64,000 bases of DNA, taken from positions 1 through 64,000 of the forward strand of contig DASVQE010000104.1 of NCBI GenBank assembly GCA_036389275.1. The letters run 5' to 3'. Below the pieces are notes generated by a model, which had not been told where the DNA came from, made no database searches, and saw only the letters and a list, made by a program, of their open reading frames with translations. This DNA comes from QHVT01 sp036389275. Lineage in GTDB: Bacteria > Acidobacteriota > Thermoanaerobaculia > Gp7-AA8. The translations under genes were made by a program, and so were the position numbers. Positions within the stretch are counted from its first letter, which is position 1, and each line of letters starts with the position of its first letter. Positions 15,390 to 25,082 of this stretch are shown here, piece by piece.

Positions 15390-15665
15390 ATGCGCAGCGA
15401 TTCGCGATTCGCGGTCCGCGACGGGGTGATGTTCAATCGCGTCGGCGACGAGCTCGTGCTGCTCGATCTCGACCGCGGGATCTACCTCGGCCTCGACGCA
15501 GTCGGCAGCCGCTTCTGGGAGCTGATTACCGGCGGCGCGTCGATCGCTGAAGCGGTCGAGACGATGCTCGCCGAGTACGACGTCGCGCGCGACGAGCTCG
15601 AGGCCGACCTCGCCGGCCTGCTCGCAGAGCTCGAGCAGCACGCGCTCATCACCGCGAAGTCGTGA
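15390..15665 (+). CDS. PqqD-like RiPP recognition element (lasso B1)
   Basis: This 91-residue protein is a PqqD-family peptide chaperone. The sequence VGDELVLLDLDRGIYLGLDA, then VGSRFWELITGG and the C-terminal helix with LLAELEQHALI, follow the winged-helix RRE pattern of lasso B1 proteins, which hold the precursor leader through its YxxP motif. In known pathways B1 delivers the precursor to the B2 peptidase; no B2 gene is present nearby. It is the last gene of the plus-strand set and overlaps the convergent methyltransferase gene by 17 bases. Confidence 0.9.
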   Translation: MRSDSRFAVRDGVMFNRVGDELVLLDLDRGIYLGLDAVGSRFWELITGGASIAEAVETMLAEYDVARDELEADLAGLLAELEQHALITAKS

Positions 15666-16593
15666 GCGGAAAAGCGCGGAGCGTGGTCTGCTCCGGCGCG
15701 TCGTCCCACGCATCGGCGCGCGCGACGCGCCACCGCCACTCGGTGCCGTCGAACGTCTGCAGCTCCGCGCGCACGACCTCGCCGGCGCGCACGGCGAACG
15801 GCCGCGGCAGCGGAAAGAGCGAGTGCTTCCAACTGGGGCAGCCGCCGACTGGATCGTTGGTGATGTCGATCGCTTCGGTGAGCTCGGCGCGGAACCAGAC
15901 CGCGAGCGCGTGCAGCGTGGCCGCGCGCTCGATGCGCCATTCGGCGGTGCCGCGCAGCGACGGCTCCTCTTCGCCGAGGATGGCGCGTGTGAGGCGCTGC
16001 CCCGGGGCCAGCAGTTGGTCAGGCGCTACGCGGACGGCGTGAAACGTCTGCGTTGCGCGCGCGGCGACGGAGGCGAAATCGAGACGGTAACGGTCGCCGC
16101 GCCAGAAACCGATCGCGTCGACGTCGACCGGCGCGGCGTGCATTTCCACCGAGCGCGGCAGCAGCGTCCCGCCGGGACGGAGCCAGGCGCGCGCCGCGTG
16201 CGCGGTGGCGCTGACGATCTGCTCGTCGAAACCGTTGTTGCCCATGATCTCGGTGACGATGACGTCGGCGCGCTCGTCGATTTGCGCATCGCGCGAACGG
16301 CGGTTGATGAAGACGATGCGGTCAGCCAAGCCGTTCGACGCCGCCAACTCGCGGGCCAGCTCGATCACCGGCAGCTCGTCGATGGCGTAGACGCGGCGCG
16401 CGCCGGCGCGGCAGGCGAAGAACGAGAGGATGCCGCTGCCGCAGCCGAGGTCGATCACGATGTCGCCGGGACGCACGGTGGCGGCGATGGCGCGCTCGTA
16501 CGCGGAGGTGCGCTGCTCGTCGGCCAGCAGGCGGCGGTGGTAGTTCAGCAGCTCGACGACGGAGGCGTTCGAGAGCTTGCCGGAGAAGGTCAC
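15649..16593 (-). CDS. PRMT-like class I methyltransferase
   Basis: This 314-residue protein has the protein-arginine-methyltransferase layout. Motif I reads DIVIDLGCGSGILSFFACRA, then the acidic VYAIDE, and the double-E-like loop DVIVTEIMGNNGFDEQ; a beta-barrel-like C-terminal half follows (GGTLLPRSVEMHAAPV, EWRWRV). GTG at 16593 is chosen because it overlaps the upstream stop as GTGA and keeps the similarity. It belongs to the minus-strand half of the lasso-type locus. Arginine residues are plentiful in the predicted core (four of 17), so a peptide-arginine target is conceivable, but this is inference. Confidence 0.8.
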   Translation of the reverse strand: MTFSGKLSNASVVELLNYHRRLLADEQRTSAYERAIAATVRPGDIVIDLGCGSGILSFFACRAGARRVYAIDELPVIELARELAASNGLADRIVFINRRSRDAQIDERADVIVTEIMGNNGFDEQIVSATAHAARAWLRPGGTLLPRSVEMHAAPVDVDAIGFWRGDRYRLDFASVAARATQTFHAVRVAPDQLLAPGQRLTRAILGEEEPSLRGTAEWRIERAATLHALAVWFRAELTEAIDITNDPVGGCPSWKHSLFPLPRPFAVRAGEVVRAELQTFDGTEWRWRVARADAWDDAPEQTTLRAFPLTTSR

Positions 16594-17129
16594 GCGCGCC
16601 TCGTCAGTTTGAGCGCGAGCGTGAGCCGCGTGCGCGGGCAGAGCCGCGACGGCGGCGTGCCGCGATGCTCGATGGAGGCGTCGAAGGCGACCATCCTTCC
16701 CGGCCGCGGCGAGACGGCGACGGCCGCCTCGCCGTCGCGATCGTAGAAGAGCGTCTCTCCTTCCCACTGCCGCGGCCACTCGGTGGCGAGATAGAGCAGC
16801 GCGGTGACGTCGCCGTCACGGGGCGAGTCGCGATGCGGCAGCAGTTGCTCGCCGAACGAAACCACGTTGCAGTACGTCCGCTGCACGAGGTAGTCGCCGC
16901 CGAAATGCGTCCGCACCACGCTCATCATCGGCTCGAAATACGGCTGCGACGGCGCGCTCGCGGCATCGAGCGGCACGACCCACGAGCGCTGCTCGCTGGC
17001 CGCGTCGTCGCCTTCGATGCGCCGCGCCGGCGCCAGATCGAACCACGCCACGAGATTCCGCAGCCGCTCGCCGGTCACGACGTCGTCGACGACGAGGATC
17101 TTCCGGCCGTCGACGTTCAGCTCGCGCAT
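16590..17129 (-). CDS. 2OG-Fe(II) oxygenase of lasso-type locus (second)
   Basis: This 179-residue protein is a prolyl-4-hydroxylase-like 2OG-Fe(II) oxygenase. The iron ligands are likely His99 and Asp101 (LLPHRDSPRD) and His155 (IEHRG), with the 2-oxoglutarate arginine in PRTRLTLALK. The line VTALLYLATEWPRQWEGETL is the typical strand region. It is only about 15 % longer than the core fold. It starts 17 bases after the nucleotidyltransferase stop and is coupled to the PRMT-like gene by GTGA. With the gene at 10643 the locus has two unrelated-looking oxygenases, so two oxidation steps are possible. Confidence 0.85.
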   Translation of the reverse strand: MRELNVDGRKILVVDDVVTGERLRNLVAWFDLAPARRIEGDDAASEQRSWVVPLDAASAPSQPYFEPMMSVVRTHFGGDYLVQRTYCNVVSFGEQLLPHRDSPRDGDVTALLYLATEWPRQWEGETLFYDRDGEAAVAVSPRPGRMVAFDASIEHRGTPPSRLCPRTRLTLALKLTRRA

Positions 17130-17146
17130 CCGGCGATGATAGCGAC

Positions 17147-18241
17147 TCACGTCCCGACGCGACGGAAGAGACGTGCCATGCCGCGCAGCGCGCGCACGAG
17201 GTACATGGCCGCGAGCGGCCTCCGGCCGAACTGCTGGCGCATGTACGCGCGCGGCGGAAAGGCGAGTTGCCGGAGGCGCTGCAAGCGCTGGCGCAAGGGC
17301 AGCGCGCGGAGATTCGTGGCGGTGATGCGGGCGTAGGACGCGCCGCGGTCGAGGAAGACCCGCGACGGTTCCTGCTCGTCGATCGTGCCGAGAACTTCGC
17401 GGGCCGGTGTGAATCGCAGGCCGGTCCATTCCGCCGTGAGCTCGAGTGAGCGCTCGCAGACCGCCACCACCCGGGCGGCGGCGGCGCGGCGCCAGAACTC
17501 CGCCTGCTCGGCCGCGCTCATGGCCTGCCAGAGCAGGGCGATGTCGACCAGCCAGATCAGCCGGTCGCTGTCGTGATGGTGGGCCACGCGGTGGATGCAG
17601 GCCAGCAGCAGCGCGTCGGGATACGCGAGACCGCGCGCGCGCTCCGCGATGGCCGGCAGCGGCCGCGCGCGCGCGACGAGGTCTTCGTAGCGGAGTGCAT
17701 CGGCGAAGACGGCGGAGTTGGTGATGGCGTGATGGATGTCGTAGGCGTGCTCGAAGCCGAAGCGGTCGCGGCGCACGAAGGTGGTCTGCCGCACGCCGTG
17801 ATCGTCGCCGCTGGTGAGCCGCTCGTCGAAGCCCTGCGCCGCGAGCAGCGCGCGCACGCGTTCGCGATCGGCGTCGGCAATCAACAGATCTGTGTCGCCG
17901 CGCGGCCGCAGCTCCGGCCGTTCGTAGAGGTCGTACGCGAGCGCGCTTCCCTTCACGATCAGCGGCGCGACGCCGGCGTCCTCCAGCAGCTCCAGCAGCG
18001 AACGTAGGTCGCGCAGCCGCAACCCTTCCGTGGCCGCGGCGCCGAGCGCCTCGCGCTGCAGTTGCGGCAGCCGCGCCGCCGCGTAGACCAGCGGCACGAC
18101 GCCATGCTCGCGCAGCGCGCGCAGCTCGCCGTCATCGAGCGGGTCGGGCCACACCGCGCGCTCGCCGCGCAGCGCCGCGCGCAGCGGCTCGCGCAGCCGC
18201 GCCGCGATCGGCGGCATATGGATGAAGTCCATGCCGCCCAT
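17147..18241 (-). CDS. Nucleotidyltransferase-family protein of lasso-type locus
   Basis: This 364-residue protein matches the uncharacterised nucleotidyltransferase family (NTP_transf_5 type) often found in lasso clusters with AsnB, kinase and PqqD genes. The metal-binding motif is GDTDLLI (Asp116 and Asp118), preceded by VAPLIVKGSALAYDLY. Later blocks are YDIHHAITNS and LLACIHRVAHHHDSDRLIWLVD. Three in-frame ATG codons (18241, 18232, 18217) compete as start and none has a clear ribosome site, so the N-terminus is uncertain. It probably transfers a nucleotide to the RiPP or to an intermediate; this is family-based inference. Confidence 0.82.
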   Translation of the reverse strand: MGGMDFIHMPPIAARLREPLRAALRGERAVWPDPLDDGELRALREHGVVPLVYAAARLPQLQREALGAAATEGLRLRDLRSLLELLEDAGVAPLIVKGSALAYDLYERPELRPRGDTDLLIADADRERVRALLAAQGFDERLTSGDDHGVRQTTFVRRDRFGFEHAYDIHHAITNSAVFADALRYEDLVARARPLPAIAERARGLAYPDALLLACIHRVAHHHDSDRLIWLVDIALLWQAMSAAEQAEFWRRAAAARVVAVCERSLELTAEWTGLRFTPAREVLGTIDEQEPSRVFLDRGASYARITATNLRALPLRQRLQRLRQLAFPPRAYMRQQFGRRPLAAMYLVRALRGMARLFRRVGT

Positions 18242-18260
18242 TGTGCCGGAGGAGGTGCCT

Positions 18261-18291
18261 CGGAGCGCGCGCGATCGACGCGCGCGCTCCG
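18261..18291. terminator. Strong GC hairpin between minus-strand genes
   Basis: CGGAGCGCGCG at 18261-18271 pairs perfectly with CGCGCGCTCCG at 18281-18291. It stands 20 bases after the subtilase stop (minus strand) and before the nucleotidyltransferase start. It separates the two transcription units, but no T run follows. Confidence 0.65.
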
Positions 18292-18311
18292 GGCTGGAGG
18301 TGGGAACGTGG

Positions 18312-19991
18312 TTACTGAACGTTCAGCGCCGTGTCGTCGACGAGGAACGAAGTCTGGAGCGAGGAGTCTTCCGTGCCGTAGAAGCGGACGCGGATGGTCT
18401 GCCCCTTGTACGCGAGCAGGCTGAACGACTTCTGCGCGTACGTCGAGCTGGCGTTCAGATTCGAGTACGTGCCGAGCGTCGCCAGCACGGTGCCGGCGGA
18501 GTTGAGGACCTGCACCTGCAGCTTGTCGTACTGCGTGGTGGTGGTGGTCTCGGCGGTGGTGACGCGGAGGTAGAAGCTGAGCGTGGCGCTGGTGGCGGTC
18601 GACGGGATCGTCACCTGCTGATACGCGTAGTCGGTGTGGGCCGAGCCGTAGCCGCAGAGCCACGCCTTCCAAGAGCCGGTGCGCGCCGGAGCGGAGGTCG
18701 AGCTGTCGATCACGCCGGAGGTGATGGTCCAGTTGCCGTTGTTGCCCGACTCGAAGCCGGGGTTGAGCAGGAGCTGCGAGCCGGCCGGCGGCGGCGGCGG
18801 AGGCGTCGAGCCGCCGATGAAGCCGGTGTAGAGCAGCCGGTTCGGCGAGCCGGTGCCGCCGCCGACGACCACGCCGGTGGTCGAGTTGTTGATCAGCGCG
18901 CTCGCAACGGTCGACGGCGAAGCGGTCGTGTTGGTCGAGAGGTAGAGCGCCGCGGCGCCCGCGACGTGCGGCGTCGCCATCGACGTACCGCTGATGGTGT
19001 TCGTGGCGGTGTTGCTCGAGTACCACGACGAAGTGATGCTCACGCCCGGCGCGAAGATGTCGACGCAGGTGCCGTAGTTCGCCCACGACGCTTTCGTGTC
19101 GTTGCTGTCGGTGGCGCTGACGGTGATGGCGCTGGCCACGCGCGACGGCGAGCCCTGGCAGGCGTCGAGCGGATTGCCGGCCGCGTCGCCGTTGCCGGCG
19201 GCGACGGCGAAGGTCACGCCGTCGGCGACGGCGGCACTGACCGCGTCGTCGAGAGCCTGCGAGATACCGCCGCCGAGGGACATGTTGGCGACGGCGGGCT
19301 GCCCGGCCTGATGGTCGGAAGCGACCCAGTTCACGCCGGCGATGACGCCGGAGTTGGAGCCGGAGCCGTTGCAGTCGAGCACGCGCACGGCCACGAGGGT
19401 CACGCCCTTGGCCACGCCGTAGGTCGCGCCGCCGACGGTGCCGGAGACGTGCGTGCCGTGGCCGTTGCAGTCGGCCGCCGGGAGCGCGCCGTCGACGGCG
19501 TCATAACCATTGATGGCGCGTCCGCCGAACTCGCTGTGCGCGGTGTTGATGCCGGTGTCGATGATGTACGCCTTCACGCCCGAGCCGGTGGCGTTGTAGG
19601 TGTAGCTGCCGTCGAGCGGACGGTTGCGCTGGTCGATGCGGTCGAGACCCCACGTCGCGCCGCTCTGCGTCGTATCAATGGTCACGACGCTGTCTTCCTC
19701 GACGTACTTGACGCGAGGGTCCTGCGACATGCGCAGCGCGGCTTGCTCGGACATGTGCGCGGAGAAGCCTTTGATCGCGTTGTTGTAGACGTGATCTTTG
19801 CGGCCGCGGTTCATGTAGACGAGGTCGCTGGCGACGGCGTCGACGTCGTTCACGCGATCCTCGAGTACGACGATGTAGGAGTCGGCGATCTTGTCTTTTT
19901 TCGCTTTGACGATGCCGCCCTTTTTCGGTCCGCCGGCGACAGCCGGCAATGCCAGGAGAACCACCAGGAGAGAGAGCAGAGTCCGTTTCAT
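18312..19991 (-). CDS. Secreted subtilisin-like serine protease (S8, proteinase-K type)
   Basis: This 559-residue secreted protease has a signal peptide (MKRTLLSLLVVLLALPAVAG), an I9-type propeptide (about residues 35-105, YIVVLEDRVNDV to RVKYVEED) and an S8 domain. The catalytic triad is Asp145 (AYIIDTG), His178 (GHGTHVSG) and Ser337 (SGTSMATPHVAG), with the oxyanion Asn267 (AAGN). After a PPPPPP linker comes a C-terminal beta-sandwich domain (about residues 420-559, LLNPGFESGNNGNW) that probably binds substrate or carbohydrate. It is separated from the lasso-type genes by a hairpin, so it is most likely an independent extracellular protease. Confidence 0.95.
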   Translation of the reverse strand: MKRTLLSLLVVLLALPAVAGGPKKGGIVKAKKDKIADSYIVVLEDRVNDVDAVASDLVYMNRGRKDHVYNNAIKGFSAHMSEQAALRMSQDPRVKYVEEDSVVTIDTTQSGATWGLDRIDQRNRPLDGSYTYNATGSGVKAYIIDTGINTAHSEFGGRAINGYDAVDGALPAADCNGHGTHVSGTVGGATYGVAKGVTLVAVRVLDCNGSGSNSGVIAGVNWVASDHQAGQPAVANMSLGGGISQALDDAVSAAVADGVTFAVAAGNGDAAGNPLDACQGSPSRVASAITVSATDSNDTKASWANYGTCVDIFAPGVSITSSWYSSNTATNTISGTSMATPHVAGAAALYLSTNTTASPSTVASALINNSTTGVVVGGGTGSPNRLLYTGFIGGSTPPPPPPAGSQLLLNPGFESGNNGNWTITSGVIDSSTSAPARTGSWKAWLCGYGSAHTDYAYQQVTIPSTATSATLSFYLRVTTAETTTTTQYDKLQVQVLNSAGTVLATLGTYSNLNASSTYAQKSFSLLAYKGQTIRVRFYGTEDSSLQTSFLVDDTALNVQ

Positions 19992-20192
19992 TCCTTCAGC
20001 CCCTTTCGGTTGATTGCGGGCTGGCGGAAGAGCATGGACGCGGCCAACTGGCGTGCCGGAACTAAGTCATTGATTCCAAACGCGCTTGTGAAATCAACGA
20101 GTTGCGCGATGGGTCAACGCCTGCGCCGACTCTCCGAAGGTGCAGGGTCAATCTCTGCCAACCGCGCGCGAACTGACCCTGGGGTGGCGACT

Positions 20193-20364
20193 GGGGGACG
20201 ACGAGGGGCCTCCGGCGGCCGGGGCCACAGGCCCCAGACCCCGTTTGGTTGGCCTAGCCTCCGCGACACTACCTGCCCAGCTCGCGACACTGTGTCGCGG
20301 AGGCTAGGCCAACCAATGGGGTCCGGGGCCCACGGCCCCGGCCGCCGGAGGCCTCCCGTCGTCC

Positions 20365-20367
<3 letters not shown>
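20193..20367. repeat. Large palindromic intergenic repeat, copy 2 (complete)
   Basis: This is a near-perfect palindrome with arms of about 73 bases. The left arm (20193-20270) runs from GGGGGACGACGAGGGGCC to GGCCTAGCCTCCGCGACAC. The right arm starts at 20292 with GTGTCGCGGAGGCTAGGCC and ends GGGAGGCC-type sequence on the other strand. The loop is about 20 bases. Its right end carries CTA (20365-20367), the TAG stop of the hydro-lyase gene on the minus strand. Copies 1 and 3 have the same arrangement. Confidence 0.93.
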
Positions 20368-22347
<1,980 letters not shown>

Positions 22348-22390
22348 GTCGTCTCTTTCAACAGGCTGACTGCGCCGGCGATTCTAGTGC

Positions 22391-22429
22391 TTGCCGGAAC
22401 GTCTCGCCGATGCTAATGTATTAGCACCA
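22391..22429 (+). promoter_or_regulatory. Promoter and operator of first blaI-type gene
   Basis: TTGCCG at 22391-22396 and TAATGT at 22414-22419, 17 bases apart and preceded by TGC, look like -35 and extended -10 boxes. The perfect palindrome TGCTAAT-GT-ATTAGCA (22411-22426) covers the -10 box and ends two bases before the ATG. The repressor encoded next probably binds here. The start of transcription would fall at or next to the ATG, so the mRNA is likely leaderless. Confidence 0.7.
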
Positions 22430-22830
22430 TGTCAATGAAGAAGCACCGAACCGACATCGGCCAGCTCGGACGCCGCGAGCGCCAGATCATGGATGTGATC
22501 ATCCGCCGCGGCCGCACCACCGCGGCCGAGGTGCGGGAGGATCTGGAGGATGCGCCGAGCTACTCCGCCGTGCGCGGGATGCTGCGGCTGCTCGAGGAGA
22601 AAGGGTTCGTGCGGCACGAATGGGACGGGCCGCGCTACGTCTATCTCCCGACCGCCGATCCCGACGACGTGCGCGAGTCGGCGGTGCGCCACCTGCTGCA
22701 CACCTTCTTCAGCAACTCCGTCGAGTCGGCCGTGGCAGCGATGCTCGGCGCCTCGGAGACGCCGCCGAGCGACGAGGAGCTCCGCCGCCTCGGCAAACTG
22801 ATCGAACAAGCGAGGAGAGCGCGCAAATGA
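22429..22830 (+). CDS. BlaI/MecI-family transcriptional repressor (first)
   Basis: This 133-residue protein is a penicillinase-repressor-type winged helix. The HTH region is IGQLGRRERQIMDVIIRRGR...TTAAEVREDL, followed by SYSAVRGMLRLLEEKGFVRHE and the wing RYVYLPTADPD. The C-terminal helices (VRHLLHTFFSNSVESAVAAM) serve dimerisation, and cleavage near the junction by the M56 partner would lift repression. The gene has no ribosome site before its ATG, in keeping with a leaderless mRNA. It overlaps the sensor gene by ATGA. A perfect palindrome overlaps its promoter. Confidence 0.93.
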   Translation: MSMKKHRTDIGQLGRRERQIMDVIIRRGRTTAAEVREDLEDAPSYSAVRGMLRLLEEKGFVRHEWDGPRYVYLPTADPDDVRESAVRHLLHTFFSNSVESAVAAMLGASETPPSDEELRRLGKLIEQARRARK

Positions 22831-25082
22831 CCGACGCCGTGCTGCTGTTCCTGACCAAACTGACGCTGCTGTTCCTCCTCGGCGCCGCCTGCGCGGCGCT
22901 GCTGCGCGGCCGCTCCGCCGCCGCGCGCCACCTGGTGTGGGCGCTCACGCTCAGCGGCGCCGTGGCCCTCGCTCTGGTGACGCGCTTCGCGCCGCCGCTG
23001 CCGGTGGCCGTGCCGGACTGGCGCGCGCAAGCGAACGTGGTGACAACGCCAGCGACAACGCACGCGCCGCTCGCACCGTCGCCGGTCACCACCGCTCGCG
23101 CGCCACTCGCACCGCAACACGCAAGCATGCCGCGCGTGCCGGGCCTGCTTGCGCTCTGGCTCACCGGCGTCGCGGCGATGCTCCTGTGGCTCGCCGCCGG
23201 CCACCTCGCCGTGGCGCGCATCGCACGCAACGCGCGCATCGCCGGCGATGACTGGACGCCGCTCATCGACGATGCCGCCTCGCAGGTCGGCGTCACCGGC
23301 GGCGTACGCGTGGCGCTGAGCGACGCGGTGCACGTGCCGTTCACCTTCGGCTGGCGCCCGGTCGTGCTGCTGCCGTCCGAAGCCGATGCGTGGCCGGAGG
23401 CGCGCCGCCGCGCGGCGTTGCTGCACGAGCTCGCGCACGTCGCCCGCCACGACTATCTCGTCCACGTCCTCGGCGCGCTCGCCTGCGCGCTCTACTGGTT
23501 CCATCCCGCTGCCTGGTTCGCGCTGCGCCGGCTGCGCCGCGAAAGCGAACAGGCCACGGACGATCGCGTGATCGCGCGCGGCATGTTCGCGCACGACTAC
23601 GCCGCGCAGCTCCTCGACGTCGCACGCGCGGCGCGAGGCCGCCGCTTCGCGCGGCTGGTATCGGTCGGCATGGCCTGCCCGTCGCACCTCGAGACGCGGC
23701 TGCGCGCACTGCTCGACGAGACGCGCCGCCGCGGCCCAGTCTCGCGAGGCTTGCTCGCCGCGGGACTCTGCGCGGTGGCGCTGCTGGTCGTGCCGCTGGC
23801 GATCGCGCGGCCGGAAGTGCGCGATCGTGCGAGTGCGGTGGAGCGCGCTGCGTCGCGACGCACCTTCGACTACGAACGCACCGTCGACGCGCGTCCGGGC
23901 GGCACGTTGGTGCTCGACCTCGACACCGGCGGCAACATCGACATCACCGGCAGCGACGATCCGCACGTCACGGTCGGCGCGATGCTGCGCGGCCGCGACG
24001 CCGCGCGGACGGTGGTCGACACGACTACCAGCGGCGGCGAGGTGCTCGTCACGGCCAAGTACGCGCGGCGCGAGCACGCCATGTCCACCTCGCACTCATT
24101 CACCATCCGCGTGCCGCGCCGCTTCGACGTGCGCATCGAGTCGTCCGGCGGCGAGATCGCCATCCGCGATGTCGAAGGAACGTTCTCCGGCAGCACCGGC
24201 GGCGGCGAGATCCGCCTGCGCAATCTGCGCGGCAGCGCGCACCTTTCCACCGGCGGCGGCCCGATCGTCGTCAGAGACTCGGTGCTCAGCGGCCGCGTCT
24301 CGACCGGCGGCGGACCGGTGCGGCTGATCCACGTGCGCGGCGGCCTGCGCGGCGACTCCGGCAGCGGGCAGAGCGAGAGCACCGGCGACGAGGACGACAA
24401 TGATGATGCTGACGATGACGACAGAACCGACGTCGTCGACATCACCGATGTGGTCAATGCCGTGAACGCGGTCAACGCCGTCAATGCAGTCGACGTCATC
24501 GGCAGCGTCGACTCCGTCGCCGTCAACGAGTCGCTGGAGCCGGAACACGAATCGACGGAGCAGCGCGTCGATGCCGACGGCACCATCGAGATCCTGCGCG
24601 ACGGCGGTCAGGTCGAGCTGGCCGAGGCGCCGCGCGGCGCGCGCATCCACACCGGCGGCGGACGCATCGTCGTCGGCCGCGCCGCCGGCCTGGTCAAAGC
24701 GACCACCGGCGGCGGCCGCATCGACATCGGTCCCGTCGCCGGCTCGGTGCAGGCCACCACTGGCTCCGGCCGCGTCGAGGTCACGCTCACCGACGCGAAC
24801 GGCCAGGAGCAATCGGTCGACGTCACCACCGGCAACGGGCGCGTCATCGTCACGCTGCCGCGCGGCTTCGACGGCCGCTTCGACATCGAGACCGCCTACA
24901 CGCGCGATCCGGTCGAGATCATCAGCGACTGGGACCTCGACCGCGACCCAGTCACCGGCTGGGACTCGAGCCACGGCACGCCGCGCCGCTTCGTCCGCGC
25001 GCACGGCAGCGCCGGCAGCGGCCGCGGAGTCGTGCGCGTGCGGGCCGTGAACGGCGACGTGACCATCCGCCGCGGCGACTGA
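22827..25082 (+). CDS. M56 (BlaR1-type) membrane metalloprotease fused to DUF4097 beta-repeat domain
   Basis: This 751-residue protein has N-terminal membrane helices (TDAVLLFLTKLTLLFLLGA, then HLVWALTLSGAVALAL) and a zinc protease motif HELAHVARHD at about residue 200, with the third ligand region ESEQATDD. Another membrane segment lies near residue 315 (LLAAGLCAVALLVVPLA). The extracytoplasmic C-terminus (about residues 350-751) is a DUF4097-like beta-solenoid, rich in STGGG repeats (FSGSTGGGEI, HLSTGGGPI, RVSTGGGPV). It is interrupted by an acidic segment and a VNAVNAVNAV repeat. It should sense an envelope signal and inactivate the coupled BlaI-type repressor. No penicillin-binding sensor domain is present, so the signal is unlikely to be a beta-lactam. 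Confidence 0.88.
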   Translation: MTDAVLLFLTKLTLLFLLGAACAALLRGRSAAARHLVWALTLSGAVALALVTRFAPPLPVAVPDWRAQANVVTTPATTHAPLAPSPVTTARAPLAPQHASMPRVPGLLALWLTGVAAMLLWLAAGHLAVARIARNARIAGDDWTPLIDDAASQVGVTGGVRVALSDAVHVPFTFGWRPVVLLPSEADAWPEARRRAALLHELAHVARHDYLVHVLGALACALYWFHPAAWFALRRLRRESEQATDDRVIARGMFAHDYAAQLLDVARAARGRRFARLVSVGMACPSHLETRLRALLDETRRRGPVSRGLLAAGLCAVALLVVPLAIARPEVRDRASAVERAASRRTFDYERTVDARPGGTLVLDLDTGGNIDITGSDDPHVTVGAMLRGRDAARTVVDTTTSGGEVLVTAKYARREHAMSTSHSFTIRVPRRFDVRIESSGGEIAIRDVEGTFSGSTGGGEIRLRNLRGSAHLSTGGGPIVVRDSVLSGRVSTGGGPVRLIHVRGGLRGDSGSGQSESTGDEDDNDDADDDDRTDVVDITDVVNAVNAVNAVNAVDVIGSVDSVAVNESLEPEHESTEQRVDADGTIEILRDGGQVELAEAPRGARIHTGGGRIVVGRAAGLVKATTGGGRIDIGPVAGSVQATTGSGRVEVTLTDANGQEQSVDVTTGNGRVIVTLPRGFDGRFDIETAYTRDPVEIISDWDLDRDPVTGWDSSHGTPRRFVRAHGSAGSGRGVVRVRAVNGDVTIRRGD

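Noticed and set aside
22827..25082. Beta-lactam resistance sensor (BlaR1/MecR1) role for the M56 proteins
   Set aside because: No penicillin-binding domain (SxxK, SxN, KTG) is present in either protein, and no beta-lactamase gene is in the window.
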